Positions 1 to 6,984 of a DNA stretch of 12,543 nt are shown one piece after another; the first letter of the stretch is position 1; each line of letters starts with the position of its first letter. The notes beneath the pieces were generated by a model that was given only the letters and a program-made list of their open reading frames with translations, searched no databases and was not told the DNA's origin. A program made the position numbers and the translations under genes. The DNA is from Paraprevotella sp. (lineage in GTDB: Bacteria > Bacteroidota > Bacteroidia > Bacteroidales > Bacteroidaceae). Location of the stretch: the NCBI GenBank assembly GCA_017425765.1, contig JAFOXE010000202.1, positions 1 to 12,543 on the forward strand, read 5' to 3'.

Positions 1-142
1 CGCCCTCCTTAATCATTCGCGAGGGTTTCAGTTGGGCACCGCGTAGCGACACCTGTCCTTTCTTGCATGCCGCAGCTGCCAGGGTGCGTGTTTTATAGAT
101 GCGTGCAGCCCACAACCACTTGTCTATTCGTGCTTCGCTCAT
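1..142 (-). CDS. S4-domain RNA-binding protein (Hsp15/HslR family), 5' part only
   Basis: The first 47 codons of a gene that runs off the left edge. The protein starts MSEARIDKWLWAARIYKTRT and continues with an alanine-rich stretch, then KKGQVSLRG and KPS. This is the typical opening of an S4 RNA-binding domain of the Hsp15 type: the RIDKWLW start, a run of basic residues on the first helices, then the turn containing a glycine and V. In E. coli, Hsp15 binds 50S subunits carrying stalled nascent chains; a ribosome-linked role here is inferred from the family. The ATG lies 11 bases after the pth stop, so it is probably the third gene of the rplY-pth transcript. That makes sense, because Pth also deals with peptidyl-tRNA released from stalled ribosomes. 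The rest of the protein is not in the window. Confidence 0.85.
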   Translation of the reverse strand, partial: MSEARIDKWLWAARIYKTRTLAAAACKKGQVSLRGAQLKPSRMIKEG

Positions 143-153
143 TACGTGTCACT

Positions 154-717
154 TTATTTCTTGTTGTATTGATTCATGGTCAAGGTGATTCCGGCCAGAC
201 AGAAACTTTTAATGATGTCGCCGGCCAATGCCACTCTCTCGTCCATGGTTTTGAGGTCTTCCTCGCCAAATTGTCCCAACACGAAGTCCACCTGTCCGCC
301 GCGAGGAAAGTCATTTCCGATGCCGAAGCGCAGACGTGCATAGGCTTGTGTACCCAGTGTAGCTGCAATATGCTTCAGACCGTTATGCCCCGCGTCGCTG
401 CCGTTGGGTTTCAGACGCAATGCTCCAAAGGGCAGTGCCAAGTCGTCCACGATGATCAGCACATTTTCAAGAGGTATTTTTTCTTGCTGCATCCAGTAGC
501 GTACAGCATTACCGCTTAGGTTCATGTAGGTGGAGGGTTTTAGCAGAATCAGTTGTCTGCCTTTTACCGATGTTTTGCCCACAAAGCCGTAACGCTTATC
601 CTCAAAAACAATGTTGGACGCCTTGGCAAAGGCGTCCAACACTCTGAATCCTATGTTGTGCCGGGTGCCGTCGTATTCGTGTCCGACATTCCCCAGTCCT
701 ACAATCAGATACTTCAT
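154..717 (-). CDS. pth: Peptidyl-tRNA hydrolase
   Basis: Cleaves the ester bond of peptidyl-tRNA that has dropped off ribosomes, recycling tRNA in the cytoplasm. At 187 residues it has the usual length for bacterial Pth. The signature residues are all visible: N10 in GLGNVG, the catalytic H20 in GTRHNIGF, N66 in [11 protein letters not shown]92 in the VDDL motif and N112 in GHNGLKHI. These correspond to the E. coli catalytic and tRNA-binding positions N10, H20, N68, D93 and N114. The ATG is 11 bases downstream of the rplY stop, and the stop is 11 bases before the S4-domain gene, so the three form one operon driven from the promoter at 1428-1459. The protein looks intact. Confidence 0.97.
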   Translation of the reverse strand: MKYLIVGLGNVGHEYDGTRHNIGFRVLDAFAKASNIVFEDKRYGFVGKTSVKGRQLILLKPSTYMNLSGNAVRYWMQQEKIPLENVLIIVDDLALPFGALRLKPNGSDAGHNGLKHIAATLGTQAYARLRFGIGNDFPRGGQVDFVLGQFGEEDLKTMDERVALAGDIIKSFCLAGITLTMNQYNKK

Positions 718-728
718 TCGCTATCCGA

Positions 729-1325
729 TTACTTGTTGGCAGCAGCACGAGCAGCCATAGCGCTACGAGTCAAGCGAACTTGGCAAACCACAACTTCCTT
801 GCTGGTAACCAATTCCAAGCCTTCGAAGCTCAATTCACCAACCTTGATGGTCTTACCCAAACCAAGATGAGTTACGTCGATGTTCAAACGCTCAGGAATG
901 TTAGTGTGAACGGCCTTAACCTTCAACTTACGTACTGAAGCGGCCAACTTACCACCGGCCTTAACACCTTCTGCCAAGCCGTTCAACTTGATGGGCACTT
1001 CCATAACGATAGGCTTTTCGTCGGTGATTTCGTAGAAGTCAACGTGAAGAACGTTGTCCTTTACAGGGTGGAACTGAATTTCCTTCAAAACAGCTTTGCA
1101 CTCCTTGCCGTCGATGTTCAAGATTACGGTGAAGATGTCTGGAGAATAGATCAACTTGCGCAACTCGTCGTTAGTAGTAGTGAAAGAGAAAGCTACGGGA
1201 AGTCCGTTTTCGCCTTTTGCTTCGCCATACAAGTTACAAGGAACGCCACCGTTCTTACGGATTTCGCGAGAGGCTTTCTTGCCCATTTCAGTACGTGCAG
1301 TACCTTTTACGTGAATCGTTTTCAT
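729..1325 (-). CDS. rplY: 50S ribosomal protein L25 / general stress protein Ctc
   Basis: Binds 5S rRNA in the central protuberance of the large ribosomal subunit. At 198 residues it is the long, two-domain TL5/Ctc form rather than the roughly 95-residue E. coli form. The first 95 or so residues (starting MKTIHVKGTARTEMGKKASR, with NGGVPCNLYG near residues 25-34) are the L25 5S-rRNA-binding domain. The second half (from about VPIKLNGLAEGVKAGGKL) is the C-terminal beta domain. The tail RSAMAARAAANK is short and basic. It is the first gene of the rplY-pth-S4 operon, with a well-placed promoter and a leader of about 95 bases that contains two possible hairpins. The pairing of rplY with pth is widespread in bacteria. 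Confidence 0.96.
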   Translation of the reverse strand: MKTIHVKGTARTEMGKKASREIRKNGGVPCNLYGEAKGENGLPVAFSFTTTNDELRKLIYSPDIFTVILNIDGKECKAVLKEIQFHPVKDNVLHVDFYEITDEKPIVMEVPIKLNGLAEGVKAGGKLAASVRKLKVKAVHTNIPERLNIDVTHLGLGKTIKVGELSFEGLELVTSKEVVVCQVRLTRSAMAARAAANK

Positions 1326-1352
1326 GTTTTTTTAATTAAATGTGTTACTCTA

Positions 1353-1400
1353 AATTAAGTGATTTTGTGCTTAATTCGCCATCACACGATGCTTAGCATC
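1353..1400 (-). promoter_or_regulatory. Two small inverted repeats in the rplY leader
   Basis: Between the predicted transcription start (about 1421) and the rplY ATG (1325) lie two self-complementary stretches. One has arms GATGC and GCATC around TTA (1388-1400). The other has arms AATTAAG and CTTAATT around a 10-base loop (1353-1376). Both would be in the mRNA leader. Leaders of ribosomal protein genes are often sites of autogenous control, but neither stem is strong or GC-rich, so a regulatory role is only possible. Confidence 0.3.
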
Positions 1401-1427
1401 AACGGGATGTTGCTTCAAAAGCGAGCG

Positions 1428-1459
1428 CAAAGGTACGGTTTTTCTTCCGTACTTTCAAA
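1428..1459 (-). promoter_or_regulatory. Promoter of rplY-pth operon
   Basis: Read on the minus strand, TTTG (1456-1459) is followed after exactly 20 bases by TACCTTTG (1428-1435). This is a full match to the Bacteroidota housekeeping promoter (TTTG, 19-20 bases, TAnnTTTG). The start point would be near 1421, giving a leader of about 95 bases before rplY. Confidence 0.8.
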
Positions 1460-1498
1460 CTTTTGCCTGCTTTTCCTATAAAAAATAGGTGTGCAACC

Positions 1499-1831
1499 TT
1501 AAAAATCGATGTCTATTTTAATGTCTTCGCACTCCGTGTTGTCGGGGCGTGGTTCTGCCGGTCCTTGTTCGTTTAGTATGTATTCGATGGCTTCGGCCAG
1601 TCCGTTTTGAAATTTCTCAAAATCCTCGCGATACAAGAATATCTTGTGCTTTTCAAAGTTCACTTGTGGCGATTCCATTTCGCCGCTCACTATTTTTTTA
1701 CTTTCGGTGATGGACAGATACAATTCTTCTTTGCGGTTACGTTTCACGTCCACATAGTAGATTCTCTTTCCGGCTTTAATTGATCTTGAGAAGACAATAT
1801 CCTTGTCGTTTTCGGGGTTGTTGCTTTTCAT
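1499..1831 (-). CDS. PUR family DNA/RNA-binding protein (DUF3276)
   Basis: A 110-residue cytoplasmic protein matching, by recognition, the bacterial PUR-alpha/DUF3276 family. That family includes the Borrelia nucleic-acid-binding protein BpuR. The visible pattern is a single PUR repeat of beta strands and one helix: FSRSIKAGKRIYYVDVK (about 14-30), ELYLSITESKKIV (about 36-48), KIFLYREDFEKFQNGLAEAI (about 63-82). An acidic tail (EDIKIDIDF) ends it. The family binds single-stranded DNA and RNA in a poorly specific way; the target here is unknown. It is transcribed divergently from nusB and has its own promoter candidate. There is no clear terminator before the rplY promoter, so read-through into rplY is possible. 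The ATG at 1831 gives the expected family length. Confidence 0.85.
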   Translation of the reverse strand: MKSNNPENDKDIVFSRSIKAGKRIYYVDVKRNRKEELYLSITESKKIVSGEMESPQVNFEKHKIFLYREDFEKFQNGLAEAIEYILNEQGPAEPRPDNTECEDIKIDIDF

Positions 1832-1871
1832 TCTTAAGGTTAAAACGGTTTATGCATTTTATTCTATGCTC

Positions 1872-1903
1872 CAAAAATGCTCATATTTTTTAAAACTTCC
1901 AAA
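1872..1903 (-). promoter_or_regulatory. Promoter candidate of the PUR/DUF3276 gene
   Basis: On the minus strand, TTTG (1900-1903) is followed after 20 bases by CATTTTTG (1872-1879). This differs from the TAnnTTTG consensus only at its first base. It lies about 40 bases before the ATG, a normal distance. Confidence 0.55.
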
Positions 1904-1942
1904 AAAATGGCGAAAAAGGTGCCCTCTTTGGCCCAAAATAAC

Positions 1943-1950
1943 TATTTTTG
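1943..1950 (+). promoter_or_regulatory. -7 element of the nusB operon promoter
   Basis: TATTTTTG fits the Bacteroidota -7 consensus TAnnTTTG and lies 29 bases before the nusB ATG. No good TTTG box is found 19-20 bases upstream (the bases there read GTGC or TGCC), so only half of the consensus is present. Confidence 0.5.
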
Positions 1951-1979
1951 CACCTCGATATATAAATCGCACTAGCATT

Positions 1980-2903
1980 ATGATCAACAGAGAACTTATT
2001 CGCCTTAAGGTGTTACAAATCATTTATGCGTACAACCAAAATGGCGGACAAAACATAGAAACAGCCGAGAAGGAGTTGTTTTTCAGCCTATCTAAGTCGT
2101 ACGAACTTTACAACTACTTGCTCTCGCTCATGGTCGAGATTCACCGCATTGCTGTGCGCAGCGTCGACACAGCCATGAGTCGCTACAATCGTTTGGGCAC
2201 CGGCGAGCGTCCTTCCACCAAGTTCATCGACAACCGTTTCATTCTTCAACTCGAAAGCAACAAACAATTGTTGTCGTTCCGCGAGAATCAAAAAAAGAGC
2301 TGGACCGACGAAGAAGAGTTTGTACGTTCCTTGTACAACCGCATCGTCGAGTCCGATTTATATAAGGAATATATGGCAGCCGGTCCGTCCAACTACGATG
2401 ACGACCGCGAGCTGTGGCGCAAGATATACAAGAACATTATTTGCGACAGCGAGCGTCTCGACAGCCTTTTGGAAGACATGAGCCTTTATTGGAACGACGA
2501 CCGTTTCATAGTAGACACCTTCGTGTTGAAAACCATTCGTCGCTTTTCCGAGCAAGAGGGTAGCGAACAAGCCCTTATGCCCGAGTTCCGCGACGACGAA
2601 ACCCGCGAATTTGCACATCGCTTGTTCCGCAACGCCATGCTCAATGCCGAATACTATCAACAACTAATCGCATCCAACACCAAGAATTGGAATATGGAAC
2701 GCATGGCCCTCATGGACAAAGTCATCATGCAAGTGGCATTGGCCGAGATTCTCACCATCCCTTCCATACCCTTGAAAGTTTCGCTCAACGAGTATGTCGA
2801 GATGGCCAAGATGTACAGCACCCCGCGCAGTGGAAGCTACGTGAACGGAATGCTCGACACCATTTCCAAGCAACTCATCGACGAGGGCAAGCTCAACAAG
2901 TAA
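1980..2903 (+). CDS. nusB: Transcription antitermination protein NusB
   Basis: NusB joins NusE (S10) on boxA RNA and keeps RNA polymerase processive on rRNA operons. The protein is 307 residues. This is about twice the E. coli NusB length but, as far as I recall, normal for Bacteroidota, which carry a long N-terminal and middle extension. The C-terminal part has the recognisable NusB fold region: RMALMDKVIMQVALAEIL, then IPLKVSLNEYVEMAKMYSTP and SYVNGMLDTI. The open frame extends further upstream, but only from a TTG and across the intergenic promoter. The ATG at 1980, giving MINRELIRLKVLQIIYAYNQ, is the true start because that is the family's usual N-terminus and it lies just after the -7 element. 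It heads the nusB-yajC-ybbR-coaE run. Confidence 0.93.
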   Translation: MINRELIRLKVLQIIYAYNQNGGQNIETAEKELFFSLSKSYELYNYLLSLMVEIHRIAVRSVDTAMSRYNRLGTGERPSTKFIDNRFILQLESNKQLLSFRENQKKSWTDEEEFVRSLYNRIVESDLYKEYMAAGPSNYDDDRELWRKIYKNIICDSERLDSLLEDMSLYWNDDRFIVDTFVLKTIRRFSEQEGSEQALMPEFRDDETREFAHRLFRNAMLNAEYYQQLIASNTKNWNMERMALMDKVIMQVALAEILTIPSIPLKVSLNEYVEMAKMYSTPRSGSYVNGMLDTISKQLIDEGKLNK

Positions 2904-2957
2904 GCCCCTCCGTGCCCCGCACTGTAAACTAAACAAACAAATAAAACTACACACATT

Positions 2958-3269
2958 ATGATTACTCTATTGAACGCACAAAACGATGGCGGCATGAGCA
3001 TGATCCTTATGATGGTGGCCATGTTTGCCGTGATGTACTTTTTCATGATTCGTCCTCAGAACAAGAAGCGCAAAGAACTTCAGAATTTCCGTGCCGGCAT
3101 CACCGTGGGCCAAGACATTGTTACTGCAGGTGGCATTTACGGAAAGGTGAAGGACATCAACGAGGCAGACAACACCTTGATGGTAGAGATTGCCAACGGA
3201 GTGAAGATTAAGATCGACCGCAACTCGGTGTACGCATCTTCTCCTGCTTCCGAAAACATGGCGAAGTAA
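2958..3269 (+). CDS. yajC: Preprotein translocase subunit YajC
   Basis: A small inner-membrane protein that associates with SecDF and the SecYEG channel. It is 103 residues long. A short N-terminal segment leads into a single membrane helix rich in methionine (about residues 13-31). The family hallmark IRPQNKKRKE follows directly (31-40). A soluble cytoplasmic domain follows, with the conserved GQDIVTAGGIYGKVKDI region (about 51-67) and a strand reading VEIANGVKIKIDRNSV. It lies 54 bases after nusB and 4 bases before the YbbR-domain gene, so it is very probably co-transcribed with both. Confidence 0.95.
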   Translation: MITLLNAQNDGGMSMILMMVAMFAVMYFFMIRPQNKKRKELQNFRAGITVGQDIVTAGGIYGKVKDINEADNTLMVEIANGVKIKIDRNSVYASSPASENMAK

Positions 3270-3273
3270 GCTG

Positions 3274-4272
3274 ATGGACAGCCTCCGCTTCAAGCGCACA
3301 GTACATAAAATCAAGATCTTCCTGCTTAGTAAAAAGAGCAGGGAAATCTTGATTTTTTTGTTGTTCTTTCTTGTGGCAGCCGGCTTTTGGTTGGCACAAA
3401 CCTTGAACGACACCTACGAAACCCGCATCCACATCCCCCTTCGTTTGCACAATGTGCCCGAGGGCATCATCATCACCGAGTCGCTGCCCGAACATCTGGA
3501 GGTGGAGGTGCGCGACAAGGGAACCCTGCTTTTTTCCTATCTCTACGGTTCGCCCATGCGCTCTGTCGAGGTCGATTTCTTGCACTATCAGGCACAAGTG
3601 CGTTCCGGACGCATACAAATCCCGTTGGACGACATCTACAAACAGTTGCAACAAATCCTCCCCACCTCATCAACCATAGGCAATATTCGTCCCGACACCC
3701 TTCAGCTCTATTACAATTTGGGAGGCCGTAAAAAGTTGCCCGTGCGCTTGGCCGGTCACATTGTCACCACCCCCCAAACCTATTTGGCCCGTGTGCACTG
3801 CACCCCCGATTCCGTGTGGGCCTATGCACCGCAATCCATTCTCGACACCCTCACAGCAGCCTATACCCGCCCTGTCGACAAGCCCGAGATGCACCAAAGC
3901 CAGGTAGAAACCCTGCCGTTGAGCCGGATCCGTGGGGTGAAGTTCTCCGAGGAGCAGGTGCAAGTGCACTACAACGTCGACACCTATACCGAAAAAACCG
4001 TCGAAGTGCCTGTCGAGGCTGTCGATTTTCCTGCCTCGCACAGCTTGCGCACCTTTCCCGCCACCGTCAAGATAACCTTCCGTGTGGGCGTCAGCCGCTT
4101 TCGTTCGGTCACGGCTTCCGACTTCTTCCTCGGCATACGTTACGACGAATTGGTCGGCCATCCCTCCGCCAAGTACCCCCTTTCGTTGGGCACGCTGCCC
4201 GAAGGCGTGTCGCAGGTACGCATCCAACCGGGCGAGGTGGAGTATCTAATCGAGCAGATATCCGAAGAGTAG
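3274..4272 (+). CDS. YbbR-domain (CdaR-like) membrane-anchored protein
   Basis: A 332-residue protein. Its positively charged N-terminus (KRTVHKIKIFLLSKKSRE) precedes one membrane helix (about 24-42, ILIFLLFFLVAAGFWLAQ), so the rest should face the periplasm. The remainder is a series of beta-rich YbbR-like repeats. Recognisable pieces are VPEGIIITESLPEHLEVEVRDKG (about 61-83), RLAGHIVTTPQTYLARVHCTPDSVWAYAP and YTEKTVEVPVEAVDFP. In Firmicutes, YbbR/CdaR regulates the c-di-AMP synthase CdaA, but no such gene is adjacent here, so that role cannot be assumed. The gene starts 4 bases after yajC and ends one base before coaE, tying it to that operon. Function is unknown in this group. Confidence 0.82.
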   Translation: MDSLRFKRTVHKIKIFLLSKKSREILIFLLFFLVAAGFWLAQTLNDTYETRIHIPLRLHNVPEGIIITESLPEHLEVEVRDKGTLLFSYLYGSPMRSVEVDFLHYQAQVRSGRIQIPLDDIYKQLQQILPTSSTIGNIRPDTLQLYYNLGGRKKLPVRLAGHIVTTPQTYLARVHCTPDSVWAYAPQSILDTLTAAYTRPVDKPEMHQSQVETLPLSRIRGVKFSEEQVQVHYNVDTYTEKTVEVPVEAVDFPASHSLRTFPATVKITFRVGVSRFRSVTASDFFLGIRYDELVGHPSAKYPLSLGTLPEGVSQVRIQPGEVEYLIEQISEE

Positions 4273-4273
4273 C

Positions 4274-4870
4274 ATGATGCGTTTAGGCATAACCGGAGGC
4301 ATAGGGAGTGGCAAAAGTTACGTGTGCCACAGGCTGCACCAACTCTACGGTGTGCCTGTGTACGATTGCGACACTCGTGCCAAGCAACTCATGATAGAGC
4401 ATCCGCAGGTGCGTGCTGCCCTTGTTGCTCTTTTGGGCACCGAGGTCTACACTCCCGAGGGGGCACTCAACAAACCCCTGGTGGCGCATTACCTCTTTGC
4501 TTCGCCACAAAATGCAGCCTCGGTAAACGCCATTGTGCATCCGACCGTCAAAGACGATTTCCTGCAGTGGGTCGTGGCTCATGCCCAAGCCCCCGTGGTG
4601 GTGCTCGAAAGCGCCATTTTGTTCGAGAGCGGTTTTCAAGATGTGGTAGATGCCGTGCTTGCCGTCGAAGCCCCTGTCGAAGTGCGCATCCGCCGTGTTG
4701 CAGCGCGCGATGCAGCCACCGAGGCACAGATACGCGCCCGCATGCAAGCTCAGCTATCCGACGAGGAGCGCGCCCTCAAGGCACAATACCATCTCGTTAA
4801 CGATGGTCTTTGCAGCGTCGACGAGCAGTTGCATGCCCTCTATCAACGCCTTGCCGCTTCCGAGTTTTAG
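4274..4870 (+). CDS. coaE: Dephospho-CoA kinase
   Basis: Phosphorylates the 3'-hydroxyl of the ribose in dephospho-CoA using ATP, the last step of coenzyme A synthesis. The protein is 198 residues, the normal length. The Walker A P-loop GGIGSGKS is at residues 8-15. Next comes VPVYDCDTRAKQLM, where D in the YDCD motif is the expected catalytic/CoA-binding acid. The lid region is near VRIRRVAARDAATEAQIRAR, followed by the conserved VNDG near the end. The start is either the ATG at 4274 or the one directly after it at 4277; they differ by one methionine. Only one base separates it from the YbbR-domain stop codon, so translational coupling is likely. Confidence 0.96.
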   Translation: MMRLGITGGIGSGKSYVCHRLHQLYGVPVYDCDTRAKQLMIEHPQVRAALVALLGTEVYTPEGALNKPLVAHYLFASPQNAASVNAIVHPTVKDDFLQWVVAHAQAPVVVLESAILFESGFQDVVDAVLAVEAPVEVRIRRVAARDAATEAQIRARMQAQLSDEERALKAQYHLVNDGLCSVDEQLHALYQRLAASEF

Positions 4871-4889
4871 TTTTTTGGAGCCCATAGTC

Positions 4890-4920
4890 TTTGTTTTTCG
4901 CTCCCGAAAGCCTATCTTTG
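4890..4920 (+). promoter_or_regulatory. Promoter of the DUF5606 gene
   Basis: TTTG (4890-4893), 19 bases, then TATCTTTG (4913-4920): a full match to the Bacteroidota consensus, placed 41 bases before the ATG at 4962. It lies in the 91-base gap after coaE, so the next gene has its own start in addition to any read-through. Confidence 0.8.
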
Positions 4921-4961
4921 CATTGAAACAAAATAAAAAATCACAAATAAAACCAAGAAAC

Positions 4962-5402
4962 ATGTTAGAAACGATTTTAGCCATTTCCGGAAAACCCGGT
5001 TTGTATAGATTGGTTTCACGCGGAAACCGTAACCTTATCGTCGAGAGTCTTGAGGCAGCCGGCAAGCGCTTCCCCACCTTTGCCACCGACAAAATCATAT
5101 CTTTGGCCGACATAGCCATGTACACCAACGACGAGGAAGTGCCCTTGCGTCAGGTTCTCAACAACATTAAAACCAAGCAAAACGGAGCCAAGGTCGACAT
5201 CGACGTGAAAAAGGCTTCGCCGGCCGAGTTGGTGCAGTTCATGGGCGAGGTGTTGCCTGAGTTCGACCGCGACCGTGTGTACAACGGCGACATAAAGAAA
5301 CTCATTTCATGGTACAACATTTTGGTGGAACAAGGTCTGACCGATTTCGACGAGCCCGCGCAAACCGCCGAGGGCGACAACGCAGACGGCAGTGCCGAGT
5401 AA
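4962..5402 (+). CDS. DUF5606 family protein, function unknown
   Basis: A 146-residue soluble protein. I recognise it as the conserved Bacteroidota family DUF5606 (start MLETILAISGKPGLYRLVSR, then NLIVESLEAAGKRFP and DKIISLADIAMYTNDEEVPL). It opens with a small beta-rich domain that resembles an SH3-like fold in pattern (GLYRLVSRGNRNLIVE). A mainly helical second half follows (PAELVQFMGEVLPEFD, DIKKLISWYNILVEQG), then an acidic, low-complexity tail. There is no signal peptide or membrane segment, so it should be cytoplasmic. The frame is open far upstream into coaE, but the consensus promoter at 4890-4920 lies inside that stretch, and the ATG at 4962 follows an A-rich leader, so this start is preferred. 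I recall the gene next to coaE in many Bacteroidales. Its role is not known. Confidence 0.82.
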   Translation: MLETILAISGKPGLYRLVSRGNRNLIVESLEAAGKRFPTFATDKIISLADIAMYTNDEEVPLRQVLNNIKTKQNGAKVDIDVKKASPAELVQFMGEVLPEFDRDRVYNGDIKKLISWYNILVEQGLTDFDEPAQTAEGDNADGSAE

Positions 5403-5428
5403 TTCTGCAACACCCTGACACGTAAAAC

Positions 5429-5469
5429 AAATTGGGCCACATTCCCGTTCGGGAGTGTGGCCCAATTTT
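5429..5469. terminator. Bidirectional terminator between DUF5606 gene and sialidase
   Basis: Eighteen-base arms (5429-5446 and 5451-5468) with one G-U wobble and a four-base loop. T-rich ends sit on both sides: TTTT on the plus strand, and TTTGTTTT when read on the minus strand. The two flanking genes converge on it, with stop codons at 5402 and 5484, so it probably ends transcription from both. Confidence 0.9.
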
Positions 5470-5483
5470 GTTCGCGTTCCTGT

Positions 5484-6779
5484 TTAGCGCACGCTGTATT
5501 TACCTTCGGTGATGCGTTCCAAGCTCAGGGGCACATACATCATGTTATACCATCCCGGCTCTTCCTCGTAGAAGAAACCTATTTTCTTGTCCTTTTGCAG
5601 GCAGAAGGTAGAGTAGGCCGACCCTTTTTCCGTTACACGGAACGAGCCCTCCCATTTTTCGGCCACATGCTGGGGCGTGTCGTAGTTGGCAGCGCTTTCC
5701 AGGGGTTTGTAAAATATAGTCACCTCTGCACGGTTGTTGGCAGCCGGCAGCGATTGCAGCAGCAGGGGCACCTTTTTGCCGTCGGCATGGCGGCGTGCCT
5801 GCACCAATATCACCTCGCCGTTGGTCGAGTTGGCACCCACGCGGATGCCCCCCTCTTGGTCGTGCGAGGCAGCCACCTCGCCCCACTTACCCTCGGCTTT
5901 CTTTACGTTGGTGTATCGATATATGTTAAAGAATCGTCCATAACCCTTGCGGCTGCTCAGCAGCACGCTGCCGTCCGGCAGTTCTTCGCACTTAGGTTCG
6001 TCGCCCTGCGGAGCGGGGCGTTCGGCTATGGTGCCCAACACATACCAATTCTCGCCAAAGTCGTCCGAGTACATCACGCGGTTGCCTTGGTTTTTGGTCC
6101 ACACGGCGCAGTATAGTCGGTAGTATTTTCCCACCTTCACTTTTCGGCTTTGGCAGATGCGGCCCGAGCCGATAAACAGCGATTGCACGGTGGGTTGTCC
6201 TTGCTCGTCCACAAACTGACTGTAGATTTGCTCGGTCACCTCTACCGGTTGTGTCCAGTCCCATTGCTTCGTCTTTTTGTTATACGTCACACGCACTCGT
6301 GCCACACGGTTCGGGTTGCTCTCTTTCGAGCCCGGAATGTAGTTTCCGTGCCAGCACACCGTCTTTCCGCACACCATCATGATGAGCACTTCGTTGCGTT
6401 GGGCGTCGGCCACCACGGCAGCATCGCCAAATCCGGTGCGCCACACCTCGCCGCCGTGGTTGTCGCCCACGCCGTCGGCAAAGGTAAATTCCGGAGTCCA
6501 TGTTTTACCGTTGTCTGTAGATATGCGGCATTTTATGTCCACCTCGCCATAGCCTATGTCGTTGCCACAGGGGCGATAGTCGGAGATGGCAAACAAGTGT
6601 CCGTTTTTGGCCGTGGCAATGGCCGGAATTCGGTGTGGGCGTCCGGCTTTGTCCGCCGAGGGGTACAAACATTGTGCCGTGTCGGCACGCTCGGCTTCCA
6701 TTGGTGTGGAAGCCTGCAAGGTTTCTGTGGCCCATCCGGCAGTCAGTGCCGTGAGCATCAGTAGGGTGTTTCTCTTCAT
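5484..6779 (-). CDS. Secreted exo-alpha-sialidase, GH33 family
   Basis: Hydrolyses terminal sialic acid from glycoconjugates. The 431-residue protein has a signal peptide (MKRNTLLMLTALTAGWATETLQA, probable cut after A23), so it acts in the periplasm or outside. The beta-propeller signatures are clear: the arginine motif HRIP with R50, and two Asp boxes, STDNGKTW (87-94) and SDDFGENW (238-245). By comparison with known GH33 enzymes, the likely active site is R50, E261 in DEPKCEEL, R277 in LLSSR, an arginine at 329 or 330 in QARRH, the nucleophile Y389 in SAYST, and an acid from D74. The spacing of E261 to R277 (16 residues) matches the clostridial enzyme as I recall it. The open frame extends 29 codons upstream across the promoter, so the ATG at 6779 is the start. 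It has no type IX tail. No sialic acid catabolic genes lie nearby. Confidence 0.93.
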   Translation of the reverse strand: MKRNTLLMLTALTAGWATETLQASTPMEAERADTAQCLYPSADKAGRPHRIPAIATAKNGHLFAISDYRPCGNDIGYGEVDIKCRISTDNGKTWTPEFTFADGVGDNHGGEVWRTGFGDAAVVADAQRNEVLIMMVCGKTVCWHGNYIPGSKESNPNRVARVRVTYNKKTKQWDWTQPVEVTEQIYSQFVDEQGQPTVQSLFIGSGRICQSRKVKVGKYYRLYCAVWTKNQGNRVMYSDDFGENWYVLGTIAERPAPQGDEPKCEELPDGSVLLSSRKGYGRFFNIYRYTNVKKAEGKWGEVAASHDQEGGIRVGANSTNGEVILVQARRHADGKKVPLLLQSLPAANNRAEVTIFYKPLESAANYDTPQHVAEKWEGSFRVTEKGSAYSTFCLQKDKKIGFFYEEEPGWYNMMYVPLSLERITEGKYSVR

Positions 6780-6805
6780 TGTGTGTCTTCTTGTTTCGGT
6801 TTTTG

Positions 6806-6837
6806 CAAATATACATTTTTTTGTTTGTTTGCACAAG
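6806..6837 (-). promoter_or_regulatory. Sialidase promoter
   Basis: On the minus strand, CTTG (6834-6837) is followed after 20 bases by TATATTTG (6806-6813). The -7 box is a full match to TAnnTTTG and the -33 box differs at one base. The -7 box ends 26 bases before the ATG at 6779. Confidence 0.7.
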
Positions 6838-6887
6838 TGTGGTGTGGGGTGGCTTGTGCACATCATGTGCGGGGAGTGCCCGTTTTA

Positions 6888-6970
6888 CACACCGTGGTGT
6901 GGGCACCCTTCACACCATGGTGTAACGGCCCTTCACACCGTGGTGTGTACAGGCACCACACCACGGTGTG
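6888..6970. repeat. Array of four 14-bp palindromes at exact 23-bp spacing
   Basis: Copies start at 6888, 6911, 6934 and 6957. Each reads CACACC-NN-GGTGTG, with centres GT, AT, GT and AC; copy 2 ends in A instead of G. The 9-base gaps between copies differ in sequence (GGCACCCTT, ACGGCCCTT, TACAGGCAC), although the first two share CCTT. The array is 51-130 bases upstream of the sialidase -33 box and beyond the terminator of the neighbouring operon, so it is probably untranscribed. The layout suggests a multi-site operator for a dimeric DNA-binding protein. A local tandem repeat without function is the alternative. Confidence 0.85.
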
Positions 6971-6984
6971 TTTTTGTGCACTTG

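Noticed and set aside
1475..1489. Terminator after the PUR gene (CCTAT, five A, ATAGG)
   Set aside because: Only a 5-bp AT-rich stem with no T-run after it, so it is too weak to call.
1803..1979. N-terminal extension of nusB by 59 codons
   Set aside because: It begins with TTG, overlaps the start of the divergent PUR gene and the promoter region, and encodes no NusB-like sequence.
5457..6116. Long open frame opposite the sialidase
   Set aside because: It is the antisense of a clear GH33 gene, has no recognisable motif and overlaps the shared terminator.
6888..6970. The repeat array as a small CRISPR
   Set aside because: Repeats are 14 bp and perfectly palindromic with 9-bp gaps. CRISPR repeats and spacers are both usually above 20 bp, and no cas gene is present.
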